DNA of 64,000 nt. Source: Symbiodinium natans (Eukaryota; Sar; Dinophyceae; Suessiales; Symbiodiniaceae). Location of the stretch: assembly GCA_905221605.1 (NCBI GenBank), contig CAJNDS010002102.1, positions 1,105,147 through 1,169,146 on the forward strand. Direction: 5' to 3'. Shown here in pieces: positions 45,711 through 57,719 of this stretch; position 1 is the stretch's first letter; each line of letters starts with the position of its first letter. Position numbers and translations under genes: made by a program. The notes under the pieces are model-generated. The model was not told the origin of the DNA. It saw only the letters and a list, made by a program, of their open reading frames with translations, and searched no databases.

Positions 45711-47986
45711 ATGCTCACCACTGGGGCAGGCATGAGGCTTCAAAGTCTTGCCTGCCGCCTAGGCGATTAGAGCGAACTGTGTGAACAAACAAGATCAGGG
45801 GTTGTGGCGGAATCAGGCCGCGTTGCTTGGGGCGGGCTGGGGGGGAGGGGGGGGGGCAAGTCTTCAAACACCAACAGAATTCTCTCTACTCCCGGAGTCG
45901 GAGCCTCAACGGGAGCCAGTGAGGCACGGTGCCAGACCTCCACGTTTGAATTGAGATTTGGGGTATTTTGGGGTTAAGGCCTTCGACTTTGGCGTGGCCA
46001 AGCGAGGGAACCACTCCCGGTGAGGCCCTTCGCTTGATGCACATGCAAACAAGTACGATGCACTAAAGCCTCGCGTTCCATGTTCTGCTGGCTTCCGCAA
46101 TCGGCTCCAATCAGCTCAAATCAGCCAGGTGCTTCCAGGATCAGCTGCTTGTAGGGCCGTTTGGGCATGCCACTTGCCATTCCACCCGACGGAGGTTTGC
46201 TGTATACAGTCGCGAGGACCTACATAATTGTCGTGTGGGGTGAACGAGAGATTGCGACTGCGAGCCTCGCCTGCTTCTGCAGCCGTGCGAGGAGGAAAGC
46301 CATTCCTACACCGAAACCAGGCACGGCTTAAGAAGCAATATGGAACTTGCGATGAGGAGCACCGTGGCACCCGGCACTGAAATATTCGGAAATATCCAGT
46401 TTTATCATAGCCATGCCAAGCCACGCCAGCTGCCCCAAGCCCGAGCATTGAACCACCGGCTTTCTGCTTTGTTCTTGCCTGCATGGTCCAGGCAGCGACC
46501 CAACAGTCCCTCCATCTATATTGTCTGCTTTGCCGAAGTGGTGGGACCGCATGGTGCTTGAAGACATGAGGTGGATTTCGAGGAAAAGCCGCGCAATGCG
46601 TCACCCAGAACGTGGACCCAAGGCGAGAAACCCAGTTTCTACTTGCAACCCTTCCCTGAAAAACACGGCTATCCATGGCGGACATCTCCTAATTCTGCAC
46701 ACACACACACACTTCTCACGCATGGAATGTGATGATGCCTGGGATGGCTTTTCGCAGTACCTTCCAGCCAGCGCCTTTCGCATCACTCCAGTTGGATAGC
46801 GATTCCAAAGGGACCGCGGCTTCTCCTCCTGGCGAGGTTTGCAAGGCTCCACATGGTGGGGGCGGCGGTTTGACTTAAGTTTTGTCTTGGCTGCAGCACA
46901 CTCAGGGTTCAGAATGCTAGGCTTGGGGTCTTTCGAGTTGCTCAATGGGCTTGGGATCGGGAAGTGGACGGTGCAGAGAGTTCGTTTGAGCATCGTGAGC
47001 TTGGAAGTCTTCCGCCTGACGTGCACGAAAACCTGGCTCAGGATTCCTTCAGCCGGCTTACTAAGTTCATGACAGCGCTGAACCCTGTCCTGGCAGCTCC
47101 TCCGCACGAAGGCCAGGGTTGTCTGGATCAGGATGCCTCTGATTCAGAGAAAAGGTTCCTGTGCCACCTGCTACCTGTATATGCTTCGGTCGGAAGCGAT
47201 GAAAGCAAAGCAGACCTCAGGGCTTTTTGTATCCTGGGATTTTGAGAAATGTGTGGCCAAAACCATGCCCTTTAACGCAAGCGTGCACCTCTGCGGATCT
47301 GCCTCGTCTGAGAAGAAGCTCTTGAAGTCCTCAAGGACTTACAACCCCTACACCCCTACACCCCCCAATTCCATGCCAATGTGAGCTTCTGCCTCTTGGG
47401 ATGCTTCTGCTCTCTTTCGGCCCCCCTTCGAAGCGCCAAGTCGCATTGTAGGACGCCAGCTTGAGACGCGACTGCGCGTCGCAGACAGCGCCTGGTGCAA
47501 GGCACACGCCGCTACACACGCACCTTGATTCTTAGCATGACTGTGTATCTGGCATGATTTATAGGAACATACTGTGTGTGTTTCTTCTGGCTTTTTTCGT
47601 ATGGCATTCCGGGGCAAAATGTTTGATAATAAGCCCTGCTTCCCAAAGCCAGGAGGCCTTCCAATGTCAGGCGTGCGTCGTCTGGATCAGCCGGCCATGA
47701 ATATGGGTCGCCTGGAAAGTGCACAAGTGTCATACATGAAAGAATATCTTAAATAATAATATAGATCGTCATGCAACTCGTGTCTCCGCGCACGCGGCGT
47801 GAATACATGCTACGTGTGTAGCCGTACATGGTGTTGCTGGGAATCACGGTCGACGATTTGCACGCCCTGCACTGGTCCAGGGAACCTTTCACGACCCCTT
47901 CTCCTGAAAGGAACTGCCGATGAACAAACGCCAAACAACCCACACCCCACTTCCACCCTTTTTTGCATCCGGGCTATGATGTCCGG

Positions 47987-48090
47987 AAACCCTAAACCCG
48001 AAACCCCACTTCCACCCTAAACCCTAAACCCTAAACCCTAAACCCTAAACCCCTTGTTTTGAACCCTAAACCCTAAAAAACCCCAAACAA
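47987..48090 (-). repeat. CCCTAAA array with duplicated flank
   Basis: About ten units in three blocks on the plus strand. The 14-mer CCCCACTTCCACCC occurs both before the array (47945-47958) and inside it (48004-48017). In minus sense it follows the donor of the exon at 48133-48207. Confidence 0.9.
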
Positions 48091-48132
48091 AAGAAACCAA
48101 CAAACAAGTCAGGCTCTCTGCAATCAAAGCAC

Positions 48133-48207
48133 CTGGCTTCTTTGGCGCAGGCTTCGTCGCGGGCTGAGCCTTCGCTGCCTTCCTTGCCTTCTGTCCTGGC
48201 TTGTCAC
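48133..48207 (-). CDS. Lysine/alanine/proline-rich exon (basic protein)
   Basis: A 75-base exon bounded by CTTGGAAG|GT and CCAG|GTGC. It reads DKPGQKARKAAKAQP and then ATKPAPKKP, a basic Lys-Ala-Pro composition like histone H1 tails, histone-like proteins or nuclear proteins. Phases are consistent at both ends. The flanking exons are not resolved, so whether it belongs to a chromatin protein is open. Confidence 0.5.
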
Positions 48208-49399
48208 CTTCCAAGGTTTTGGAGCAAGAAGCTATATATATATATATGTATGTATGTATGTATATGTGTATGTATATATATATATATATATTGCTCAAGA
48301 ATAAGGTGTACAGGGCTTGAAGGATTGAAGCCGATCTCAGACAAATGGAGTGGCCACAAGCCCCATAGACCACCAAAAGAGTCAGTGTCCGTGTAGGCAT
48401 GCCCGACATGTCCTATAAATAGACCACCCATACAAAGCCTACACTACACCGTAAGGCTAGAACATGCTATGAGAACCACGCCTGAATTCGACTCCTTGGG
48501 AGCCTCTGATGCGCTTGCCTGGCTCGCTTTTCCCTCACCTGTCGATGCCATCACCAACCCAGAGACCCCAAGCATGCAACATCTCCTCAATTGCGTTTGG
48601 CATTGATCTGCCGTCACCGCCTCCAGCCTGCTTCTTGCTCGACCTGCCTGCGTACCCGAGTCAAGATGGTTCAGGATTTAGTGGGGGGGGGTTGGATTCA
48701 CTGGGTACAAAAAACAACTCACTCTCTCTCTCTCTCTCTCCCAGTCGCGCTCTCTTCTTCTTCTTCTACTTCTACGGGGCTACACCCCGTGCACTGGGCG
48801 CGCCCAGAACACGCGGATCCGTCTGGTCAGGTCGGCGTGAAACTGAAAACGTCAGGGGAAAACAATCAGAAGTGGCAAGTTCCCCCTGCTGGCTGAAACA
48901 ACCGAAAAGTTGCGTGCCCGGAGTGGTTCTCTCTCTGCCAGCTAACACGAAGCTGTGAAGCACGAAGCAGGCGCATTTCTTCTGGCGATAAACAAAAACG
49001 CTCAGGCTTCAAAAAACTATGCAAGCTTGAGCCTTTTGTGTATAAAAAGCACACGACATCAAACTGAGCGCCCTATTGCACGAACAAAAATCTCAGCTTA
49101 GAAGTAAATCACAGGCTTGCGGCTTCCGCCAACGAATTTTGAAGGCCTTATACAACCCCTGCACAGAACGGATCTAACGGCCTGCACCGCTGCGTGCGGC
49201 GACATCAAAGGCACCATCACAGCCACCAAGACAATGCGTGAGCCATGTCCGGGTCCCCAACTTGAACCACAATGTGCTTATGCCTTCAGGTGCCTTCCCA
49301 AGCCCAACTTCATCAAACGCAACAGCACTTGGCGCAGCATCTTTTGCAAAGCAGCCTAAAACCCACCCAGGATGTTTTGACAAAGGTTGAGAGGGTCAC

Positions 49400-50064
49400 T
49401 TTGCAAGGCCTTCTCTAGGCCTCACCGATGCTTGAAGCACTTGTTGAAAGACCGAGCTTGGGAAGAATCACCACGCCAGCAGGATTCCGATCTTTCAGCA
49501 AGCCTCAGTTGGCGGTTCCACCTTATCGGGGCAAGCAACTCGAAGAGAGCCAGCAGCAAGTCGCCGCACCCCCCCAAACAGCGGGAACTTGAGCTCAAGG
49601 TGATCCGAGGCCGACAGCACGACCATGAGGTCCACGAAGCAGTCGATGGCATTCAGTGGCCCCCACCACATCAGCTGCCATCAGCACAACACGACCATGC
49701 CATTGCAGCCGCAGCCAAGAGAAGCACGACTTGGAAAGCGGACGAAGCCAAGGTAGTCCAGCATCCCCAGACGCCAGCACCACTCAAGTCACATCATGCC
49801 ATTGGCACCCAGAGCCGTGAAAACCCCACAGGCCTGCCCGAGAGGCAGAGGCAACATCGAAACCACAAAGAAACGCAGAGCACGACCATGTTCACAAAAG
49901 AGGTTGAAATCCCGAAGAATGTCGCTAGCCAGTTGGGGGTTGCTGACCCTCAAGCACACAAGGGAACTGGATCCAGCTAGCGATCGAACTCCAGAGGAAG
50001 CTAGCATCAGGATCGCGGCCTGAGGACCAATGCCAACCCTGGCCCACAACCCCGAGCACGGCAA
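49400..50064 (-). CDS. Possible membrane-protein exons or pseudogene
   Basis: Minus frames contain hydrophobic, protein-like stretches: ILRDFNLFCEHGRALRFFVV and LPLGQACGVFTALGANGMM, then in the same frame after stops NAIDCFVDLMVVLSASDHL. Another frame continues DLLLALFELLAPIRWNRQL after a run of seven G. This fits either exons separated by short introns or a gene broken by stops and a homopolymer frameshift. The plus strand is also open. No family is named. Confidence 0.3.
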
Positions 50065-50387
50065 TGTACGGAAGGAGCTCTCGTGGTCGGCAAAATTTTC
50101 TCAACGGGATAAACACACTCAGATTTCTTTGTAAATTTGGCCAAGGAGTCAGGGTCACGAAACCACAACAGGACCAATAGGACCTATAGGACTTAGGCAT
50201 CAACCATCATCTGTCAAGCGGTGCCGGTCAGCAGGGCCTTCGCTTCTCTCTTTTGGCGGTCGACCGCGCTTGTTGCCTGCAAAACGAGGCAGTCTGTAGA
50301 AGACACTCCTTGCTATCTGCTTACTGCACTTGGAACATACACTTACCACCAGCACATATGATTCGTCTGACTTGTGCTGAGGGCTGC

Positions 50388-51312
50388 GCGCTTCTCAGCA
50401 GACGCCTGAAATGGCATGATCACACTGCATCACGATCAAACAATACAGGAAAACAGCCCTGCAGACAAAAGCCCAACTTGTCACAAGCTCCGAGCCTACT
50501 TAGCTAGCATCTGAAAGAATCTTTGCGTAGCTGCTGCGTGGGCCTTCTCAACTGCAGATGCATCCTGGCCCGCGTCGGTTGCGGCCTCCTCCTCTATACA
50601 TCCGCTCCGGCATGCAAAAAAAAGCAAACGGGAGGACTGAGGGAGCTCCTCCGCCGCAGGAGGAAGATCATCTTCTACCTCAATTCAATCTTCTAATCCA
50701 TCTTGCCCTTTATCATGATAAATCTTGGCGGTAGTTGCTCAGGCTGCTAGGGAAGGTTGCCTGGTCTGCCCGGCACACGGTGCTAAGCTTCTGCGCTTAG
50801 AACCATACAAGCCCAAATGTACAATATCGAAGCTCGTGATCTGCATCGCGAAGGAAAAGCTCTGGTTGGGGCCCGAACTTCTCTGACACCGGCCGCAGCG
50901 TCAGTGGAGCCTGCCTCTGAAAACATGTGCATGCATGCAGAAAGCATTCACAACCCGTGAATACGGATGCGTTTGTTTGTTTTCAACAGGCAAATTGCAC
51001 GCTTCTCAGCGGATGCCTGACATGGCATGGTCACTGGTCTCACTAGATCACTATCATAAGACTATCATACAATGCAGAATAGCAGCCCTGCCAACAAAGA
51101 CTAGCCTCTTAGAATATTTGCCCAGCTGCTGCGCGGGCCTTCTCAACTGCAGATGCATCCTGGCCCGCGTCGGTTGCGGCCTCCTCCTCTATACACATCT
51201 GCTCGGCACTCAGAACGGGAACGGGCATGAGCTTTGAAGCGTTCCATCATGTAGCGTTGAGAGAGCTCCTCCGCCGGCGGAGGAGGATGATCTTCTGCCT
51301 CAATTCAATCCG
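50388..51312 (-). CDS. Duplicated exon pair, unknown gene (3' end)
   Basis: Two related copies of a segment of about 310 bases (50388-50695 and 50998-51312) each contain two exon-like pieces on the minus strand. The first piece follows GAATTGAG and reads AEDHPPPPAEELSQ (from 51298) or VEDDLPPAAEELPQ (from 50678). The second follows a TATAGAG-type acceptor and reads EEAATDAGQDASAVEKA in both. The copy at 50.5 kb ends RFFQMLAK and a stop. Conserved acceptors and near-identical coding between copies support real exons. No family is recognised. Confidence 0.55.
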
Positions 51313-51556
51313 TGCTGGCATGGTGATTGGACTTTGTTATGCGGGATCCTAAGGTTGCCATCGTCCTGGTGACCGCCTTTGCCTACCGTGCGCACCTTGT
51401 GACCTGCTGATGCCTAATTATGGGCAGGTTGCCTGCTGGCATTGAGCGTCATCCCAGCTACAAGCTCAGATAGCGGTAGGGACTTCTTACGTGTGTACAG
51501 CGTCGGCGGAGTCTGCCTCTTTCCGGGACCGTCTGTGCACTACGTACGTCACCTGG

Positions 51557-51706
51557 ACGAACAAGCATACATACATAATCATACATACATGCATCCGTGC
51601 ATGCAAACACAACAAATATTCATGCACATAGATAGATATGTATATATATATATATATACACGTACACAAATACATACATATGTATGCATATATATATATA
51701 TATGTA
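51557..51706. repeat. TACA/TA compound microsatellite
   Basis: CATACATA units and (TA)n tracts with TATG interruptions. Confidence 0.9.
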
Positions 51707-52916
51707 GGAACTGGAAAGGTGCCTGGTTTTGAAGGCGCGCTGCTCTGCTGCCAAGCGGCTTGTACTTCGGCGCTTGCGTCGGTGGGTGTGCTGAGGGCAC
51801 TGGCCAGGGCAGGTCTTCCACAAGAGTGCCATCAAAGCCAAGCCAAGCTCCCTTCAACAAATCCTTAGAAACCATGTAGGCCCTGACAACCCCTTTTCTT
51901 GCATCGATTCAAATCCGACTCCATACCGCAAGGTTGCAGAAGAACACTCCGGATGAGCTTTGGTCCTGCCTTGACATCAAGGACGAGAATCCGAGCAGCT
52001 CATCACATTGCCCCAGTGGTTTGTCGCAGTTGGAGGCGGGCTTAACATAAGGTGATGCCCCCACTTTCCGCCTGCTGTCTAGGTTACGTAGGCTGATTTC
52101 TGGCTTTAGGCATGTGAGGTGGCTGTGGTCCACTGAGCAGGCATTGCGGTGCCAAGTGTTCGTCGTGGGTGATGCTCTGCTTCGTGCGACCTAACTGTAG
52201 GCTTGATTCGACACGCCTGCGAAGGTTGACTTGCAAGCATCCCACTTACTACAAATAGCGACCATAGTCTTAGCGGCAGCCTTCTGCCCCAACGTGCGTC
52301 CCACATAAAGACCTGTAAACACCTGAACTGGAAAAGGGTCTCCTCCTGAACCTTGGCCAGTTGCTTGTGGTGGGCATCTTCGGTGTCACGCAGCTTCTGA
52401 GCCTTGGCAGGCAACAACCAAAACATTTGGACGACCCTGGCTACAAAGACAGCGTACCCTGGAAAGCATGCCTTTCATAGCAACGGACGCACTGCAAGCA
52501 ATGGCAGTTCCAGGGCGGAATGTTAAGGGATACGTACGGGTTCTCAGGACAAGCCCGAGGGGACGATGTAGCAAGGGAAACGCTGAATAGCCTTTGGCCA
52601 GACACAAAGATGCCATCCACAGAAACAACGCGGAAGTATGCATGCTTTGCGTCACATGGCAGCTTTGCGGTGCGGAGACATGCGCGAACGGCCGGAGGAT
52701 GGATAAAGCTTATGGCTACGGTCCGCACCAGTTCGTGCAGCTGCTGCTCCGCAGTCTGGAATTTGGACCTGTGTGCCCGCCACACGCACAAGTTGCCGCA
52801 CAAGCTTAAGCCGGGTCTGCCAGCTCACAAGAACACGCTGACACTGTTTTGAAAGTGAACTGTGGGCCCACCTCATCTCTTGCTCGCGCGAGCTGGCAGC
52901 ATCCAACTCCTGGCCA

Positions 52917-53195
52917 TTAGGGCAGCAAAAGAAGTACAACATAAGGGCATGAAGGCTCCACCCCCATACATTTCTGATCCATCACCTCACCCTCTATAGG
53001 AATGCCCAAAGTAAGAACACACGAAGGAAGCTGGTCTGAGGGAAGGTTAAGTCCCAAAACCTTCGCACCAACAGCAGCATGCATCCATGAAAGGCCATGA
53101 GCATTCGAGGAGCGCAAGTAAGCATCCCATCCCGCTTGCTTTTCACGGTTGTGAAGCGACCCAAAGAATTTTCTGGCAGTGCCCAACCCCAACAA
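52917..53195 (-). CDS. Candidate exon, unknown protein
   Basis: A minus frame of 92 codons with no methionine start. It reads KFFGSLHNREKQAGWDAYLR and then SWMHAAVGAKVLGLN, ending PYVVLLLLP and a stop. The composition is protein-like. It lies about 140 bases downstream of the glycosyltransferase stop on the same strand and could be a separate gene's exon. No family is recognised. Confidence 0.35.
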   Translation of the reverse strand: MLGLGTARKFFGSLHNREKQAGWDAYLRSSNAHGLSWMHAAVGAKVLGLNLPSDQLPSCVLTLGIPIEGEVMDQKCMGVEPSCPYVVLLLLP

Positions 53196-53336
53196 GAATC
53201 ACACGTGAACTTGCCACCCTTTCGGCTGCAGAGTACCGAGGACTATCCGGGAATCTCTACAGTACAAGAACTGGATGAGAAAGTGAGAGCCAGGCTTCAG
53301 CTGATTTGTGGATTATTACTGCCGACTTGCCCCGGG

Positions 53337-54641
53337 TCAAAGCTCCGTCTGTGGAAGGCTGGCGGCAGCTTGCCGAAATGCCTCTTGTTGAGGCCGATCC
53401 CAACTGCCTTCCCAAATTCCGTTGTCGTCGTTGAAGACGAGCATCCACGATTGTCGCGCGTCGCGGTTGGGCAGCTGCCGGCGGGCCTCTTCGCTGATGT
53501 TGCGCTCGAAGCAGAAAACGTCGCCCTGGCAATGAAGATGCAGCTCCCGCAGCACTGCTTTGGGAAGGGCAGGGCTCACAGCCACAGGAGCGATCAAAAG
53601 GTCGGGGGCCTGCTGCAACACCTGCAGCTGTCCGAAGCGCTCTTCCGAAAAAGGCAAGGCCAAGTACCTGGGAGAACTTTGCTCCTGAAGGCGTACCATG
53701 CGTTCGAGCCAGCGCTCCAGGCGCAACTCGCTCTTTGGCGGCGGATGAAGCAGAAGCGACTCGACACTGAGGTTGGCAAGGCTATGCAGCGCCAAATGGG
53801 CGAAAGTGGCATCCACCGGTTCGCGCAGGAAAAGAGATTCCAGGAATTGGAGTCTGGTTTGGTTCATGCCCTCTGGAGACCAGGCACGCGCAAGCATGGA
53901 GAGCCGTCCCCAGGCAGTGAGGAACATCAGGTCGTACGTTGCGATACTCCTATCACGTCCGCAGACCGCCTCCTTGTGCTTCGTGAAGTAGTCGCGGATA
54001 CTGCTCAAAGCCTCGTAGAAGAAAGGATGTCTGGGCCCTGTCGCCATCATCAAGTCGGTATCTGTGGAGTATGGCTCCGTGAGACCGCCGACGCCACGAA
54101 CTTCCAGCAAGCCGTCGTCCGGCCTCTCAATGTTTACAATGAGGGCCACATGCCTGCCCGTTGCCCTCACGGCCGCGGCAAGGAGCTCGTCTAATGCCCG
54201 GAGAGGGCCGGTGTCCATGTCGGCATACACACCCCCATGCACATAGAGAATGGCGTAGGTGGACAGATCTGCCTGGGAGATGGGAGCCTGCAAGCAGCCA
54301 GCAATCGACTCGTAGAGTTCGACGAACTCAGGCAAGTGCTCCTGAAAGAGCCTGGCCTCATCGGCATCTGTCCAGAATTGCCATCTCCATGAAGGGTGGT
54401 GAACGCGCCACAGGCGGGAGAGGCTTCGCCACTCAGGCGGCCATTCAGAGGTGCTTGCAGTGCGGTACTGCTGGTGGATGATGCGTGTAATGGGCAGTGG
54501 CTCCTCGCCTCTGTTGCACCCTAACAATAGGCTGGCCACAGTCAGAAGCCCAAGCACTTGAGATCCTGCGGCCCATGCTCGAGGAAACTTGGGCCGCAAG
54601 GGCCAGAATCCATCCTTCGCCATGGGCCGTCGACCTGACAT
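53337..54641 (-). CDS. GT32-type glycosyltransferase, type II membrane protein, intronless
   Basis: A complete frame of 434 residues from the ATG at 54641. Residues 26-42 form a single hydrophobic anchor (LGLLTVASLLLG) after a short basic N-terminus, as in Golgi or ER type II enzymes. The catalytic part follows the OCH1/GT32 pattern: ITRIIHQQYR, WRSLSRLWRVHHPSW, QFWTDADE, SQADLSTYAILYVHGGVYAD and the DxD metal-nucleotide site DMD at 141-143. That family transfers mannose or related sugars from nucleotide sugars onto glycans or sphingolipids. The substrate here is unknown. The C-terminal 200 residues are less conserved in my view, and the HH-containing end typical of yeast OCH1 is not seen. 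There is no intron. A second in-frame ATG lies at codon 7. Confidence 0.9.
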   Translation of the reverse strand: MSGRRPMAKDGFWPLRPKFPRAWAAGSQVLGLLTVASLLLGCNRGEEPLPITRIIHQQYRTASTSEWPPEWRSLSRLWRVHHPSWRWQFWTDADEARLFQEHLPEFVELYESIAGCLQAPISQADLSTYAILYVHGGVYADMDTGPLRALDELLAAAVRATGRHVALIVNIERPDDGLLEVRGVGGLTEPYSTDTDLMMATGPRHPFFYEALSSIRDYFTKHKEAVCGRDRSIATYDLMFLTAWGRLSMLARAWSPEGMNQTRLQFLESLFLREPVDATFAHLALHSLANLSVESLLLHPPPKSELRLERWLERMVRLQEQSSPRYLALPFSEERFGQLQVLQQAPDLLIAPVAVSPALPKAVLRELHLHCQGDVFCFERNISEEARRQLPNRDARQSWMLVFNDDNGIWEGSWDRPQQEAFRQAAASLPQTEL

Positions 54642-55689
54642 GCACGATTCAGCACCTCAGCCAAAGGTCCAGCCACATGTGTGCTTGTCCAACGAATGCC
54701 AATCCGTACGGATTTTGGGATCTCAGAAGTAACGTGGGCGTTGCCCTTTTGTTCTGAAGCCCATGCATGCCCTGGGAGTTGCGGTCAAATGAGCTTTGTT
54801 CGGAATTTTGAACTACGCCCATGAGATTCTGCTGTCGCCCGCCTAGCTCGTTTGCACGATGAGGACCACAGTCGGTTTCTTCAAGGGGGGCTAAACTGCG
54901 ATCAGCCTTTGGTACCGTTGCAGGATTTGCTTGCTCTTCGGCTGTTTGAATGTGAGGGTCACCCCTCTGTCGTAACAATCGAATGGAAGCCCTACATCTA
55001 CACTTTGGAGCCTGTAGGTCTAGAAGCCCTAAACCCTATGCCATGAGGTCCCTCAAACCCCTCCGAAACTCAGAATCCTGGGATAGTCTTAGGCACCCAC
55101 GTCCCGGCCAGCTCCCTCCAGCTGAGTCCTCTCGGTGTGGCTACAAACTTCAGGTTCTCAAGTGCACGTGAAGCGACACCTGCTCCATTTCTGCATGACA
55201 TATATCCGAAGGTAAACAAAGTCAAACCAAAGCCCTTGCCCTAGTCTTCAGGATTCCAAAATCTGACTACATTACATCATATCTCCCTCTGAAGGAGGAT
55301 TACATGTCTGAAAATCAGACCCTGCCAAAGCCACCGATGAGTCGCTGGACCTGCGGAAATCTGCTGATTCATGCGGGGCCGCGGGGCCCAGACACACCCC
55401 CACCTGCGGAATGCCCGCAAGGGGCAAAGCGACCTCCCACCCTGCTGCTAGATATACCCTTTCAACTCCGGAAGACATGTTGAAGTCTTTATCAATACTT
55501 GTAATCGAACGAAACCCGAAAACCTTAAAACATCTATCCGTGCAACATCCTTGACCAAACCCAAGCTTACCCTTTTACAGTCTTCCGGCCTCAGCTCAGC
55601 CTCGCGGCTTTCGGCCGCGGTAAGCCGCGCACGAAGCGACTCAAGCTCCTGTCGCTGGTCGTCCTGACATAGCCACGACCACTACCAAA

Positions 55690-55900
55690 ACCTTAACCAC
55701 CAAATTACTCCTACCACTCCTACTACCACCGCTACTAATTACTACTCTTACCACTCCTACTAGAAACTCGTACTCCTACTCCTACTCCTGCTCCTACTCC
55801 TACGCTAATTCTACTCCTACTGCTAGTGCCACTACTGCAGCTCTTCTGCTGCTACGACCGTTACGACTGCTACGACTTACTATCTACTTGCTCTTACTGC
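55690..55900. repeat. CTA/CTC/CCA trinucleotide repeat
   Basis: A degenerate triplet repeat on the plus strand (CTACTC, ACTACC, CTGCTA units). No coding signal. Confidence 0.85.
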
Positions 55901-56299
55901 TTAACCACTCCTCGGCCAGATGCTGCTGCGCCAAAGCCTGATGCTAGCGCCAATTTGGAAAGACCCTCCGCTTAAAAAGGGACCGTCGGATCCGTGCTTT
56001 GTTTTTACGGAAAAGTTCGGCATCAAAGGCCTTGGAGCTGGCTGTACAGACGTCTGGGGGCATCACAGTTGCTTCACTGCGGAACCGTGCCCTAAACAAA
56101 TCATCCAGAGCTTCCCCTGCAACTACTGGTTGCGGTCAGGAAAGCCAGGTGGGATTTATGCCACAAAGCCTCAAGTATTAACCCTGAATGCCTGTAAAAA
56201 ACCCTGCAAACCTGAATAAATGAACTTTTAGCATCCTACAAACCCTCAGAGGCCATAAGCAGGTTTAAGCCCTGAATTCCCCAAACGCATAACCTTTGG

Positions 56300-56469
56300 C
56301 ATATATGATCTATATATATATATGTATATATATATAATGTATGTATATATAATGTATGTATATATACACACACACCTACACACATATCACATTCTTATAT
56401 TCTATTGTATTAAATATATTCTATCACAGTTAATTGCTTGCATTATATACAGCTATGTATTGATTCTAA

Positions 56470-56506
<37 letters not shown>

Positions 56507-56535
56507 TATATATATATATATGTATGTATGTAAAT
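56300..56535. repeat. Large TA-rich microsatellite
   Basis: (TA)n, TATAATGTATG and TACACACA blocks over about 235 bases, followed directly by poly-C (56540-56554) and a G run that can pair with it. Confidence 0.92.
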
Positions 56536-56859
56536 GTAACCCCCCCCCCCCCCCGGGGGTTAGCCACGTTTTTTTGTTGTGGCTATCCACTAGATCGTTT
56601 CACGGACCGCGGTGACCCTGAACACCCCCCCCCCCCCCCCCCACAAAGAATGAGAACAGCAACAAAATAGTAACATAATAACCGGACGGAAAAATAACCA
56701 ACCCCCTACATAACATAAATGTATGCAAACCTTGAGTTGTTGAGTCCTCTCCATCTATCCAAACACTGGGCACAGCGACCTCCTCCCCTCCCCTTACTTC
56801 CGCTGCGCTCCCTGGTTTTTGTAAACTCATTTTTTTTGTTCAGGGCCTATCTCTAAAGC

Positions 56860-57440
56860 CCTACCCGTGAAGGGTTTAGGACTTTTTAAAGGGTAAAGAG
56901 AGGCCCCGAAACCCCATAGGGTTTAAGGCTTAAATTAACGCCTGGGTTAGACCCGAAAACTAAACCTTTAAACCCTATAGGCCCTATAGGGTTTCAAGGC
57001 TAAGCAATTCAAGCTAACCCTTTCCTGTAGGGTTATGGTTGAAAGATTCAAGATTCAGGCATGTAAACCTAAGCCCATCGAGTCTAAACCTTGAGGGTTC
57101 ACGATTTTGGCATTTAAACCTAAACCCTAAGCCCTTTAGGGTCAGAACACTGAAAGCCCATAGGGCTCTAAAAGGCTCAACAGTTTTAACTCTACAGGCG
57201 CTGAAGGTATACATGCCCAGACCTTAGGTTTCAAAACCATTAAACCCAGTAAAGATTAAAGGTTTAGGGTTTTTTCAAGGTTTATCTCAAAAACCCTCAC
57301 GGGGTTAGCCCTATAGGGTTTAAACCCTATAGGCCTACAGGGTTCAAAGGTTTAGGGTTTCAGGTTTAGGCATTACCTACAGGATAAGAACCTGCCCTAT
57401 AGGGTTTGAGGCTTGAATCTCTCAACCTCAAGTCCCATAG
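56860..57440. repeat. Degenerate telomere-like region with CCCTATAGGG palindromes
   Basis: Dense AAACCC, GGGTTT and CCTATAGGG-type words in both orientations, often as head-to-head palindromes (for example near 56970-56992, 57305-57345 and 57393-57402). It looks like decayed inverted telomere-type DNA. No coding signal. Confidence 0.8.
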
Positions 57441-57687
57441 GGTTATGCCTTTGCTTACAGGGCTTGCCTCCTGTGGGAATGCAAACAAAAAGCAGAATAA
57501 GTACCCACATCATGTATAGGGTTAAGATTGCTGGGCAAGACCTCCGTGCAATCTTGGTTCTTGGTTCGTGGTTCCACGGGACGGGTTTCGGTACAACTTG
57601 TACCGGTTTGTGCCGGCCTGTACTGGTGCAATACAAACATATGCCAAGCATTTGGAAAGTATACCAGAACATATGCCAAACGTATAC

Positions 57688-57719
<32 letters not shown>

